Source of the DNA: Hsuehochloa calcarea | Taxonomy: Eukaryota > Streptophyta > Magnoliopsida > Poales > Poaceae | DNA length: 64,000 bases | Direction: 5' to 3' | Assembly: GCA_036346395.1 (NCBI GenBank) | Contig: CM070604.1 | Span: forward strand, 31,957,662-32,021,661 | Shown: piece after piece, positions 12,689 to 24,710 of the stretch | Numbering within the stretch: position 1 is the first letter of the stretch | Layout: each line of letters starts with the position of its first letter | Program-made: the position numbers and the translations under genes | Notes under the pieces: model-generated | Seen by the model: only the letters and a program-made list of their open reading frames with translations | Told to the model about the DNA's origin: nothing | Database searches by the model: none

Positions 12689-14508
12689 TTTATCCTTATG
12701 GGTTGGTTTGAGGGGAGTTTGATCTTTTCTTATCTTTTCTTGTTCTTTTGATCTTTTATTGTTCTTTTTCGAACTTAGTGATCTTTTGAACTTTTTAGAT
12801 TTTAGGCCTTTTAATTGCATCTCATTGTGTCATATTGCATTCATATGAAAAATACAACAAGTGGTATGAAAAATTCAAAAAAAATGCATTATAATATAAG
12901 ATTTTACCTTATCTTTTAAAATTGATGAAGCTTTGCCTATTACCCTTTAGAGCTTTTGTATTTCAATTCTTGCTCAATGTCATGTCTAGTTCTTTGACTT
13001 GCTAGAATTATCATGCTTTTACATGTGTAGCTAAGTCTTTGCTATATGAGCTAGAACCTTTTAAACAACTCAAACTAAGAAATTGCAATTTGTGGATGTT
13101 TTAGCGAGTTGCGTAATTAGTGCTCCTCTTGTGACATTGGCCTGTCTGAATTGCTTTGTTAGCTCTTTGATCTAAAATTGACCATTACTTGAGCTTTTGT
13201 GTTCTTGAGATTCTAAAAGCGCTCTTGTGAAAAATGAAAATCAAGATTGTCTTATGCTTAAATTGTGCCAAACTATTCTTACGAGGCCGCTTGTCAAATG
13301 ACATGAACTTGGAGATAGTTTGATGAACGAACGATCTCATGGGGACCGCTTGTCGAAATGACATGAACCTCAAGATTTGTCGCCCGGTAGAAGCTTAGAA
13401 AGAGTTTGTGGATGGCTCCTAGTCCGGATCTTCTTTACTAAGATATACCTTTAATCAACTTTTGGTCAAGCTTAGGATGAGTTTGTGGATGGCTCCTAGT
13501 CCAGGATCTTGTCACTAAGTTAGATCATTAGTCAACTTCAATATTCAATGCAAATGAGAAAAATGTTGACAAATGGGCGTTTACAAAATTTTGAGCAAAA
13601 TGATTCAATACGGGACTTGATTGACTCTTCTTGTGGTCTTTGTTAGATTTTTGATCTCACTTTGACATTTGACATGGCCAATTTCACTTTAGGATCTCTG
13701 TTGATGAACTTGTCTTTGAATTTGAGCGTTGCTTAAATTGATCAAATCTCTTGCTTTACTTTTGAGCCTTTGTGCTTAGCTTTGATATATATGTCTTACC
13801 ATGATCTTGCTAGTATTTGTCGGGCTTGATATCTTTGTTTGTGCATTATTAGAGATACTAGCTTGTTCTTTTGGGTAATCTCCAAAGCTTCTTGTAATCA
13901 AAAATTGAAAAATACAAAAATTTGAAGCCACTCCATTGCACTTCATGCATATTCCTCTTTATGCTTCTTTTGTTTCTGCTTCTTTCTTTATTATCTATTT
14001 GTTATCCCTGGATGAGAGGAAGGCGTGATTCCTTGATGAATCCATTGTCAAAGGGGAGAAGATGTGTTAAATGAAAGATATTTCTTTGGGAGAAGATGTG
14101 TAATATTTCTTTGCTACTCTTATTTGGAGAAGATGTGTTAATAAGAAGATTGGGGGAGAAGTTTATACAAAGGGGAGAAACTGAAAATTTGAAATTTGAT
14201 GATCATAGTGAGGGGGAGTTCTTGAGTTGCATTCTTTTTTACTCACAATGATCATAGGTCAATTGAACAATTGTTTATTCATATGGACCTTATGTGAGAA
14301 TTTTGACCCTTTTCGGAAATTAAAGTTTTTATGCTTATTTTTGCTTTGTCTCACATGCCTATACTATTACGATGCCGGCTTGGTCATGTTCATTGCTTTT
14401 TCTTGCTTATGGACCAAGTTGTGCCTTTGTCTGCTGCGAGTAAACTCGTTTTCAAACCTCTTACTTACATTTTTCGGATAATTGCCAATGTGTTCATCAA
14501 GGGGAGAT
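12689..14508. other. Long post-pol non-coding zone with repeated polypurine tracts
   Basis: This 1.8 kb zone between RNase H and the 3' LTR has no ORF resembling an envelope gene. It holds local direct duplications: a CCGCTTGTC-AAATGACATG unit at 13287 and 13346, and a GTTTGTGGATGGCTCC unit at 13403 and 13481. Polypurine-like tracts with the AAGGGGAGA core recur at 14051, 14169 and (GAGGGGGAG) 14210 before the functional one at 14499. Repeated tracts upstream of the 3' LTR are a known feature of Sireviruses. Confidence 0.75.
14499..14508 (+). other. Polypurine tract of copia 5361-16298
   Basis: AAGGGGAGAT directly abuts the TG that opens the 3' LTR, the position required for plus-strand DNA priming. 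Confidence 0.88.
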
Positions 14509-16298
14509 TGTGGATTTCATGGGGATATGCTCCGGATCTTAGGATGATGTGACAATTGGCAATGGCGTTTACGGTTTGTCGTTTCACGCGTTTTCGACAA
14601 AGTTCTGAGCTTCTTGCTCAGGGCGGTCCGACCGGTCCTTGCACGGCGGTCCGACCGGTCCCAAATCGGTCGGACCGGCCATGAAGGCGGTCGGACCGAC
14701 GATAACCAAAAGTGTTCAAATCGAGTGGGCCAAAAATAGGTGTTGTAGACAAGTAAGGGATCCCAATGCACTTGGTCTCATGATTTTTGGATCTCGGTGA
14801 AAAGTTCTATTGGTTTAAAGTTTCGAAGGTTTGGATTTTGGGAGCTTGAATTTGGCTAAGTCTAAGGCGGTCGGCCGGCTCAGGAGGAGCGGTCCGACCG
14901 CCATGGGCGCGATCGGCCGCTCACTGGGCGGTCGGGCCGTAACTACTTGAACGTCGGCCAACCGTGGCGATGTTGTTTTGTTAGATCAAAGTCATTGGTT
15001 TCATGGCATATGATTTGCATGATGCATGTTTTGACTAACATGGGTCAAGTTGTGAAGAACTTGTTCCCGAATCGTGTTTTCTTATGCGTGGTTGTGCGGT
15101 AGCTTGGTGGTCAACGACGGTCAACGGCGAGGAGAATCGGGACTAGACTTGAAGAGTTGAGGTCGAGCGATCGGCGATGCGGGTGAGTCAACGACTCAAG
15201 CGTGACACAAGATGGACAATTGTGACCTATTGGCGAATCCATGATGCATGGTGAAGCGGTTTAGGTCAAAAGGTTAAAGACGGCGCTTTGCGAAGCGTGC
15301 GTGTGTGACCCGTTTGTTAGTGGGCCTTAACGGGAGCCCAATTAAGTCAAACCCTAAGAGTTTTAGGCCTCCACTATAAATAGGAGGAGATGGTGGCTGC
15401 ACCTCTCTCCCTCTCGCCTTTTGATGTTTCAAAACCCTAATTGTCTTTAGGGGAGTTGAGGTGGAGGCTAGGGCTCTTGATGGTTTGTGGTGAATTTCGT
15501 GATCCTTGATTGTTTACTGATCCATGATGGTGTGGATGTAATCCAGCTTCAATCACGAAATCAATCTATGCAAGGTTTGCTTGAGATAAGTCTCTTTTCG
15601 TTCTTGCTTTCAATTTGGTGATTTTAGGGCTTTCTTTGATCCACGAGTTTGTGATTGATTCTTTCACGTGAATTAGCTTGCTGTGATATGTGTGAATCTA
15701 TCTAGCATCATCTTGATCATCAATCTCTCACGAACAAGCTTTAGGATCAAGTTTTCGTTCTTGCCCGGTTTTAGACCTTACATTAATCAATTGACAATTG
15801 CTCAAGATCGTTCCAAGAATTATCATAATATTCGATTGGAATAGGTCCTCAATAGCATATAGAAGGTGTGTGCAAAGTTTCATAAAGATTGGAGTTGAGA
15901 ATCAAAAGTTTCATCTAATTGCAACCGTCATCGGCCGATTTTCTTTGTTGTAGATCGGTTACGAGTCGGCCGGTCGATCCGCCATCATCACCGGTCGAGC
16001 CGATTTTGGAGCGGTCCGACCGCCAGCACAACGCCGGTCAGACCGCCCGGCAATCGGTCCGACCGGTTGAGTATAACGGTAAGACCGTCTGTGCTGTGAG
16101 TCTTGGTAATCTTAGTTGATTTTGTTATATTGCTTAAGGGTTTAATTGGATTCAATACTAGTCTTCCGCTGTACTGGTATATTGATCTTCATAGCTTCCT
16201 AATAGCTACTGGAGTTAATTTGTATTGAGTTCATAATTTGTGAAAAAGTGAGCGTGCTCCTATTCACCCCCCCCTCTAGTCGCCTTTACGGTCCAACA
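14509..16298 (+). repeat. 3' LTR of copia 5361-16298
   Basis: This LTR matches 5361-7149 end to end, begins TGTGGATTTC, ends GGTCCAACA and carries a CTATAAATAG box at 15374-15383. GTTAT follows at 16299-16303 and repeats the five bases before the 5' LTR. Differences from the 5' LTR are mostly one- to three-base changes at CAG, CTG or CCGG steps. Confidence 0.95.
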
Positions 16299-16303
16299 GT
16301 TAT

Positions 16304-16684
16304 CAATGTGCTCTTCGGAACCAAACGAGAAAGCGAAAAAGAATCGATAAGAACCAAGAAAACAAAAAGACTCAGCAGCAAACTTTCTCCGAATGTTTTG
16401 AAAATTTTACAGCAGCAAGAGCATAATTTATAAGGAATTTAGCAACAAGAACCAATTGATTTGGATTCTAAATACAAAAGATATGAGCGAAACAATTCTG
16501 CTCAGCCTTATAAATCATAAATGCTACTATTCATTACAACTAAAATCTTTGCAAAAAAATTCTGGAGCTATAATGAGGTTATAACTATTTTTTAAATTAA
16601 AGTTTATTTAAAAACATAACTAACAAAATTTGAATCAACTGAAAAGGAATTAAAATGAAATAGTTATGCATTTTACAAGTTAAT
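16304..16684 (-). repeat. Gypsy A 5' LTR, part 2, truncated
   Basis: This is the continuation of the LTR that starts at 3637, matched by 19780-20150. The full LTR should continue for about two more kb to a GGGATGTTACA terminus, but it breaks off at about 16684 and joins the protease start of gypsy B. The junction carries the string TGCATTTTACA twice, 14 bases apart, which looks like filler from break repair. Confidence 0.85.
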
Positions 16685-17851
16685 TGCATTTTACAGTAGC
16701 AGAATGGGAGTTAATAGAAAGTGTACCCAGCACGATGTCGGGTGCCTCCTGTGCCTCCTCCGCTGAGATGAGGTTGACGCGACCACTACCCACACCTTGG
16801 GTAGCAGGGACTATCTTCAGGTCCTGAGAAGAACCACCTCCTTGCCCGCGTCCTCCATTAGGACGAGGGGCTGCTCCTGTCTTCTTAGGGCATTGGTTCG
16901 CATAATGCCCCTTCTGGTTGCAAGCGAAGCAAGTGACTCCGGCAGCCGAGTTGCGAGGGCCACCATGCTGACTCGCAGGTGCACGCGATTGGGGCACGGC
17001 CTCGAAGGGCGAGGCGAGTCTTGGGCCCTCGGGTCTTGAAACACGCTAATCGACCCCGAGGCCCGAGTGAAGCGGGGGTAGCTGGCCCTAGAGGACTTGT
17101 GGGCCTCCCACTTACGCTTGCGGGAATCCACAAGCGCTCTCCCTGAGTGCTCGGCGACGACGGCCTTGTCCACCAAGGTCTGAAAATCCGGGAAGTCGAC
17201 GATAGATAGCTTGTCCTGCAGCTCCTCGGACAAACCATCCTTGAACTTCTCTTGCTTGTCCTCATCAGTGGCCACCTCTTCCGGAGCATAACGAGCCAAA
17301 TGGTTGAACTCGTACAGGAACTCCGTGACTGATAAGCGCCCTTGCTTGAGCGACAAGAAATCCTTCTTCTTCAGCCTCGTCAAGCCAGAAGGAATATGAC
17401 TCCGACGGAAGGCAGTGCGGAACTCCTCTCGGTGTGCGGTGTGGCGTCAGTCAGATGGCGAAAGCTCTCCCACCAAGACAAAGCTGCACCCTCCAGCTGG
17501 TGCGATGCAAACAACGCCTTCTCGTGCTCCTGGCACAGCGCTATGCGAAACTTCCGCTCAACGGACGGCCAATCGTGCGCATCAATGCGTTCCTCGGACT
17601 GGAGAAAGTGGGGGTCAGGTGCGAAGAAACTCCGTGAGTCCCCCACGCGGCTGGTGTCCACTCCCTTGCCTGGATCCTGAAGCACCGGTAAGGGCGAAAG
17701 TGTTGCGCGTGATGACATCCAGAAGATCCCTCCTGTCTTCTGCACGGTTGCGCTCAATCTGAAGAAGGACCTCGGCCATGGTCAGAGGAGGAGGAAGTTC
17801 CTCGTCTGTACCAGCTGACTGGCCTTGGCCGCTACGAGTGCATCCGGCCAT
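16685..17851 (-). pseudogene. Gypsy B gag and protease start, truncated
   Basis: This is a second copy of the chromovirus gag, read on the minus strand from the ATG at 17851. It shows the capsid segment RLSVTEFLYEFNHLARYAPEE, then an intact zinc knuckle CFACNQKGHYANQC at 16890-16931, then the start of the protease domain up to LGTLSINSHSAT, where it stops being homologous and runs into LTR A. All of pol is absent. The frame is open from 17383 to about 16817 in one frame and shifts near 17390 and 16990. It is the best preserved gag of the three copies, and served as the reference for reading A and C. Confidence 0.88.
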
Positions 17852-18174
17852 CCTGTTACAAGAAACTTTGGTTAAAAGCTAGACCCGAAAAACGAAGCCG
17901 AAAGAAAGCAAAAAGCTAATGACTAGGGGAATGGAATATCACCCTAAATTGAAAGCCTAAACAACAAGTATATAAACTTTAAAAGCTTCTAAGAAGACTC
18001 CAAAAACAGCAAGGAATCACCAAACCAAATCTAAACTTCCCACACAACTAACCCGTATTGAATGAACGAGTAATTGATTGAGAAGATAAAAATCAGAATT
18101 TAACGTAAGATCTAATATCACTAAAGAGCAAGGTTAAATCAGCAAAAATAGTGTTAGATACATAGCTAACTAGT
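17852..18174 (-). other. Gypsy B partial 5' leader
   Basis: This matches the leaders of copies A and C up to 18174. It then jumps straight to LTR sequence, skipping what in copy C is 29431-30024: about 450 bp of leader with the primer binding site and the first ~144 bp of the LTR. The join reads CTAACTAGTAT then TCCATTCATT. Confidence 0.8.
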
Positions 18175-20155
18175 ATTCCATTCATTCACATAGAACCGAA
18201 GCACAACAACAAACCAGAAGGAAAATAATTAAAGGACAGTTATTACAAAAGAGAGGTCAACCGGCCAAATTACAATAAATACAAGAATTGAACAGCGGAA
18301 GCAAATGTGACATAAGATGGCCATAAACAAAAGAGCCAATCAGTGTGCCTTTAACCCACAAGGCAACCGACCGGACCGCCAAGCTAGTCGTCGAAACCAC
18401 AGCACATTTCACAAAAGTGAGGCCCTTGGGGCTCACCTTCCTCCTCTGCGACAAATAGTTAAACAAAGCAAATAAGTACAAAAATTGTACTCCGCAAGAC
18501 TTACGTGTAGGATAACAGACCTAATACATACGCTACATGCAAGCTTATTTAAGTGGAGGCTGTATATCTCATTTTCAGCACAAAGCAATCTTTATTTGCA
18601 ATAATGTAGTATATTTAAAAGCAAGTTGACAAATCTATTTTTAATATTCAAATAATAGAAAAAGACAACAGTATAACAGTAATTAGATGACAACAACATC
18701 CTGGAAGTGACTAAACCATTAGTCACCACAACAATAGCATGAATTACCCATTCATGCCAACCATGTCAAATTTTAATTTAAAAAGGTTGTAGTCTAGTTC
18801 TTGCACGACCTTACCAAGCATGTCCATAACCTAGGACGAGGCTATTCGAATAGTTTTATACCCTGCAGGGGTGCACCAATGTACCCACACGCCAGATCGC
18901 CTTTTTGCCAAGCTATTAAGCACACTTCCTTAGGTATGCTGGCACAGCTAAGTCCTACGAGAAAGTTCCAATATTGTGCATTAACTACGAGCTGCCCGTA
19001 TGGATAGAAACCCATATGTTGTGTTGGAGTCATCGTAAAGCCTCGGTCAACTACCTGTCGCAGGTAAAGCCTTGGACAACTACGATGCTCCTCGAGGTGG
19101 AGAGTCTACCCGGAATCTCCACCATCGCACACCCAACACAAAAACACATATCCTTTTTCACACAACACACACAACCCCCTCCTGCGACTCGGAGATAACA
19201 CCCGCCAAAGTACTTAGTCAAGAGAGGTCTCATATCCCTCTCGCGTGGTTAGCACGCAAAATCGCTTGGCTTAGTGACACAAGTAACTCGGTCCTTGATG
19301 ACCTAGGTACCATTCCATTCACACCAACAGATCACACCAACATATCATTGTGCCCAAGTCTAAAATAATTTTATTTTCAGTTTTTGACTTTACAAAGTAA
19401 CAAAGCACAAGTGCTGGACATAATGGAATAATAATTACATGTGTGATCAAGATCATCGACTAAAATCGATGATCACCCATTACTACCGAAACTAAGCATT
19501 TCTAAGCAATTTTCAATTCGCAATCTACTAAGTGACAAGAGCTCATCCATCGAACTCAAATCCCAGCAAATAACCTAGGCTCATAGTGGTAGAGGATAAT
19601 CAATTCCTACAGATTATGCAACTATAGGATACTAACCATAATTTAACAACAAAATAGCAATGCATACATACAAGTTGAAATCAATATATTAACTTGAAAA
19701 ATACTGCGATTAACATGATCAAACTGCTTGCCTGTTTGCTGTGGTTCAAGATGTTGCGGAGGATCACTTAAGTTATCAACGTGCTCTTCGGAACCTAATC
19801 GAGAAAGCGAAAAAGAGCCGATAAGAACGGAGAACACACAAAGACTCAACAGCAAACTTTCCCTAAATATTCTAAATTTTTTACAGTAGCAAGAGAATGA
19901 TTTATAAGGAATTTAGAAATAAGAACCAATTGATTTGGATTCTTAATGCAAAAGATATTAACAAAATAATTTTGCTCAGTTGTATAAATCATAAATGTTA
20001 CTATTCATTGCACTAATATTTTAGCAAAATTTTCTGGAGATATACTGAGGTTAGAATCATTTTTAGATTAAAAGTTTAGTTTAAAATATAACCAACAAAA
20101 TTTGAATCAACCGAAAAGGAATTAAAATGAAATAGTTATGCATTTTACAAGTTAC
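18175..20155 (-). repeat. LTR shared by gypsy B and C, part 1
   Basis: This is homologous to 3780-5360 plus 16304-16684 (LTR A) and to 30025-31597 (LTR C). It lacks the PBS-proximal 144 bases. It acts as the 5' LTR of B and, with 22698-24670, as the 3' LTR of C. At about 20155 it meets unrelated plus-strand LTR-like DNA. Confidence 0.8.
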
Positions 20156-22697
20156 TACATTTTTCTGTTCACAAATAATCCTTTTGGGAAAAATCAGAAA
20201 TTAATTCGACGTGGACGAACTTGGATCGTTGATCTCTGATCCAACGGTCCAAGTTCATAGTCAACAACAGCGCCTGCGCGACTCATAAATATAATACCCG
20301 AAGGTGATTCGACTTATTAGAAAAAGTTTGGAAGAGGAGCTAATCGAAAAACCGAATCATCTTTTCATCGGGGTTTTCGTGATTTCACGGCAACTGGGCT
20401 GGCCACGGCCCAGAGGGGCCCATGTGGTGGCTGGCCATAAGAGGGGGTTCCACCCCAAACCCTAAACTCCACATTTCTCTCCCCCTCCCCCCTTTGGAGC
20501 CGCCGCCCCCCTTCCCCCTTGCTGTGCACCGCCTTGTACATCGATTTTGGGTTAGATACGTTCATTTTCTGTCCTGTCCATCTCTTAGCAAGTTGTAGGT
20601 ATTGTTCTTAGCTTTCCATAGCCACCGAGATTACATGATTCCGCTTTACGGTTTAGGAGATATGATTTTGTTAGTGCGCGCTGTTCTGTCTGTCTGACGA
20701 GAAAGATCTGTCGGCTTGATCCTAGGTTTTGATTTAGTTAGAGGCATTTCCAGAACCTCTACCCCAATAAGTTATTGTAGCCCTTTAAATTACCTTTCAA
20801 AGCTGATAAAGATCATCTCCATTGAATCTTTATAATGAAAGTTATGATATTTTCTTTACCACTATTCTGAATTTTGGGCAGATAATTGTTAGTGTTTTTA
20901 TCTATTGTTTAGACTACTGTAGAGGCCGAATCTGGGGTTTTTCCCTTCTAGAGTTTTATTGATGGGAACGTTAGCTTTCTTTTGGCACCGAGATCAGGAA
21001 AATCCGATCTGTAGTTTGGGAGATATGAATTTTTGATTATGAACTGTCCGGTCTGTCTGAAAACTGAGGTTAGTAGGTTTGTCCCTCGGTTTTGTTCAAA
21101 TTAGGGGCCGAATCAGAACCTTCACCCAACTAAGTTATTTTAGCCCTTAAAATTATCTTTCCAAGATGATAAGAATCATTCTCATTGGATCAATAGGTTG
21201 AAAGTTACGCCGTTTTCTTTATCTCTGATCTGTATTCTGGACAGACGTAGATGGGTTGTGTTTAGCCGTTAATTAGCCCTCTGTTTTGGCCGAATCAGGG
21301 GATTCTGCCAACTAATGTTTTGTAGCCTGATCTGTTAAGATTCAGTGAGCACTAGTTTCAAGTCTTTTGGAGTTACAGATAATTAATGGTGATTTTTCTA
21401 GTATCGCTGCCAGTTTAGCGATGTCGGGTCGTTGGGTAAACTTGGTAAAATTGATCCCGTTGTTTGGGTGGGAGAGATAGAGGGATGGAAGGGCTCTTGT
21501 AGCAATGTCATACCTTGTTATTCTTATTTCGATTATACATTTGTGTAGGCGGTGAGGCGGTGAGTGGAGGGCATCTTCGTGTCCTCCTATTACGTCACAT
21601 CGCGGAAGGCAAGTACCCTATCTTTGTTTGGTGATGTTTCCAATTGTTTGCTTGATGTTGGGATAAATTGTGAATGCCTTTTTCTATCCATCCTGATGTT
21701 TATTTCATTTCAAGAAGATGATTCTTGTGATTAAAGAATTAGCATTCATTTCAGTTGTTGCATTACATTACATGCAACTAACTTGTGTGGCATCCTTCAT
21801 ATATTATGTTGTGTGGGAATGCATACTCATACTTGTTTACACATGTTGTTGAATGCCATGTGTCTTTTCCACTAATGTGTGTTATTCATTCATACCATGA
21901 GAAATCATCATATTCATTCATAAAATTCATTATGACCACGGGAGTGGATTCTTTTGATAAGTCTCATCAATTCCAGTATGGGCATTTGAAAGACCCATCA
22001 ATTCCAGCATGGGCATTTGAAAACCCACCATTCCAATGTGGGTAGTGTTGACCACCATTCCAATGTGGCAACTTGGACACCCGTATGAAACGTTCTTCAT
22101 ACGGTGAATGGGTCCCGTACTTTGTGAAGTACGGGCTTAAGTGAACAAACGGTGTATCACTCGCTATACTGCAGTATAAGCCGTGATTAGTCCATTCCTT
22201 CAATGCATTCTTTCATTCCATCCATTCATGTATTCATTCCATTCAATCATATATGTGTTCCAAGATTTGTTCGTAATTCAACTGGATTGTGTTGTCCACT
22301 CTATGTTTGATTATTCTTGTATGTACTTGCTGAGTCTTCGACTCACCCTTTCTTTGTATGTTTTAATTAGGTAATTGAGGAGAAGACAAGGTGATTTGGT
22401 GGGGTAGTTCGACTGCTGCACTTCACTTTTATCAATCGTAATAATTATTATTACCTTTCAGTCAAGCCAACTTGTTAAATAAATTTCCAGATTTGTAATA
22501 ATCTAACTTTGGTATTGCTTGACTGTTCGTGGTATTATATCTGTTTATCCATTCTTTTCCATGAATCTGGTGATCGTTTATTGTCAATCTTTAGAAATTA
22601 TTGTTGATTGAATCTGTATAATCCAGCTTTAATGCTATTCTTAGTAGTTTGATAGTTTTGCGTGACATCTTGGCTTCCGAATAGCCAGGGTGTTACA
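20156..22697 (+). mobile_element. Plus-strand gypsy-type LTR, solo or truncated
   Basis: This 2.5 kb block separates the two halves of the B/C LTR. It ends in CCAGGGTGTTACA at 22697, a typical gypsy LTR 3' terminus. It contains an AT box (ATAAATATAA near 20284), a leader-like CCAAACCCTAAACTCC segment at 20453, and degenerate internal repeats: GATATGA/GTTATG-type stretches at 20650-21200 and a roughly 33-bp tandem pair at 21967-22030 (CAATTCCAG-ATGGGCATTTG). The same style of leader and internal repeats occurs, reversed, in the solo LTR at 59710-61731. No clear TG start or target duplication is visible (TTTTC on the left against CAAAC on the right), so the left part may be truncated. Its exact left boundary is uncertain by some tens of bases. 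Confidence 0.6.
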
Positions 22698-24670
22698 CAA
22701 ACCCTAAACGCTTGCCGTTGGATTTAGATCCAACGGTTTACGTGGATCAGGACGTTCGGACGGTCTGAACATTCACAAATACATGAGCCGTTGATCTTGG
22801 ATCCAACGACCCATGCGGACTCGAATCGGGACCATTGATCTTGGATCCAACGGTCTACAGATCAAGGCGTGTGATTAAATCAAACTCTCGCGCGATTCTG
22901 GGCCGTAGATCTAAGGATCGACGGTCCACATCGAATCATGTTCAAATTTTTGTCCCTGTTTTCATCCGACAAAACGACGGGGAAGAAAGGGTCGTCGCCG
23001 GCGACTCTGGCCGCGGCGGTGCGAGCAAATGCCCAAAATGGGTTCCTAACAACCTTGTGCACCCAATGGTACCAACAATTTTGGCTGCGGTGGCCTAGAA
23101 CGCCGGCAAGCCGGAGATGACCGAGATGACTCAAAATGACCGAAAACGAAAAACGCAATTGAGCTCAGGTGCGGTCCAAGGAAGCGGGTGCCAAGCAACT
23201 AGGGACTAATAAGAAGTTACCTGAGCACAGAGAAAGCCAGAGAGAAGGTCGAGTGCGCTCTGGTGAAGAGAAATGCAGTTTTCGCGAAAATGGGAAATCA
23301 ATTGACCCAACCTGAGCGAAAAGAACCAAATTGAGTGAGGTTAAGCTTGAGAGTAAAGGTGGAGCGGGGAGCAAAATTGGAAGGAGAACCCTGCTATACC
23401 GCCTTCACCGAAGCTCAAATCTCAACAATGGCGGCCGAATGGATTTCGAGGGACTGCAGCTCAAACAAGCTTATGGGTGCTAGCTGGAGTTGCGGAAGTG
23501 TTAAAGGAAGCCAAGGGTGAAGCAAAGGAGCTTAAATAGCTGATAATGGTAGTGTGCAACGGCGATATTTCTCTCGGGTCAACACTGCCATTAGAGCACG
23601 CGAGAGAGACGGGAGCAGTTGAACCATGGACTTCTGAGGGAGGAGCACGACGGGCATTTAATGCGCGCAGAGATAGCCGTTTAAAGGTGACCACGGAGGT
23701 GACTCCACGCTGCGTTTTTGTCCTCTGCTCATGCCATTGCTGAACTCAGATGCGCTCTGACCCGAGGAAGGAGATGACTTTTTCACCGTCGGATTGAAAT
23801 CGAATGGTTCAAATAGAATGGGGTGATTATAACGATTCGATCGTTCGCTTAACCCTGGGCCGTTGATTTGGATCCTACGGTTCACGTTGCGCGAGGCGTT
23901 CGGACGGTCCGAACGTTCACACGATCGTGGCCTTTGATTTAGAATCCAACGGTTCACTTGGATCAGCGCGCTGGGATGGTTCACGCGATCGTGGGCCTTT
24001 GATTTAGAATCCAACGGTCCACGTTGATCAGCGCGCAATTAGTCCGAACGTTCACGCGATCGTGGGCCGTTCGATGCCGATGCAATGACTCACAACGCTC
24101 GCGCCCAAACGACCGAGTCGGTGCAGTTAGTTGATCGAACCCAGTCAAGTGGCTCGAGCCCGAGTCTGACTCGAACCCAATGAACAGTGAAAACTAGCTA
24201 GGGTTTGAATTTAAACAACTAATTTTTGAGGAATTGTTTAAGGTAGGAAACCAGCTCCAAAAATTATAAAATTTTAACTGGATGCTGCTGACAGCAGGAT
24301 GAACCTCACATAAAATTTTCAGAGATTTTCATGCCTTGCATTTTCTCGTAAATTTCGAAGGTGTGAATTAGGGTTTGAGCAAGCTTTGACTTGCCTCCCA
24401 AAATTATGAAATAATTTCTAAAAATCATGAGATAATTCAGAGGTGTTACCAAGCCTCTCTAAAACTTAGAAAAAATATTTCCATGGGTTTGGTTCAAGAT
24501 CTTTGGCAAGGAGGTTTTTTATTGGAGTCAATTGAGGATTTTGATTTTGATTTCAATAATTCCTTTACAAGAATTACGGAATCGATCAAGGACTTCAAGA
24601 TGCAAGAAAAGTTTTATTTTCTTCTCATTTTCTTACATTTGAAACAAAAATCTCCATTTGGGATGTTACA
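22698..24670 (-). repeat. LTR shared by gypsy B and C, part 2
   Basis: This is highly similar to 31598-33534 and ends in GGGATGTTACA at 24670, directly against the polypurine tract of copy C; on the minus strand this is the LTR start TGTAACATCCC. It carries several inverted motifs, including GTTGGAT-ATCCAAC at 22717 and GTTCGGACGGTCCGAAC at 23908. The small ORFs in it are not treated as genes. Confidence 0.85.
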
Positions 24671-24684
24671 AAACCTCCCCCCTT
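24671..24684 (-). other. Polypurine tract of gypsy C
   Basis: On the minus strand AAGGGGGGAGGTTT directly precedes the LTR start TGTAACATCC, as expected for the priming site of second-strand synthesis. Confidence 0.88.
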
Positions 24685-24710
24685 ACAAAAATCTCGTCCC
24701 GAGATTTGGC

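Larger units (their letters stand above)
5361..16298 (+). mobile_element. Complete Ty1/copia (Sirevirus-like) retrotransposon
   Basis: This 10,938-bp element has two LTRs of about 1.79 kb that begin TGTGGATTTC and end GGTCCAACA. It has a perfect 5-bp target duplication GTTAT at 5356-5360 and 16299-16303, a methionine-tRNA type primer site and a polypurine tract. Internal order is gag, protease, integrase, RT and RNase H on the plus strand, which defines Ty1/copia. Sirevirus affinity rests on a second CCHC motif downstream in gag, a long non-coding zone after pol with several polypurine-like tracts, and LTRs packed with GGTCCGACC-type palindromes. It inserted in the LTR of gypsy A. The LTRs are nearly identical apart from clustered small differences, so insertion was recent. 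Pol and gag frames are broken. Confidence 0.95.

Noticed and set aside
14227..14552. Possible envelope-like ORFs with hydrophobic stretches before the 3' LTR
   Set aside because: They are short, overlapping, without signal peptide or transmembrane layout of an envelope, and lie in AT-rich non-coding DNA next to the polypurine tracts.
16685..17851. Gypsy A simply nested in gypsy B protease
   Set aside because: LTR A lacks its outer 2 kb at the junction and there is no LTR terminus there, so a deletion join fits better than a clean insertion; it stays possible if the left flank shows the rest of B.
22835..23098. 87-codon ORF conserved between the two gypsy LTR copies (also 31689-31952)
   Set aside because: The copies are recent LTR duplicates, so an ORF is kept by descent alone; it has no domain, lies across LTR motifs and is absent from the diverged copy at 33535.
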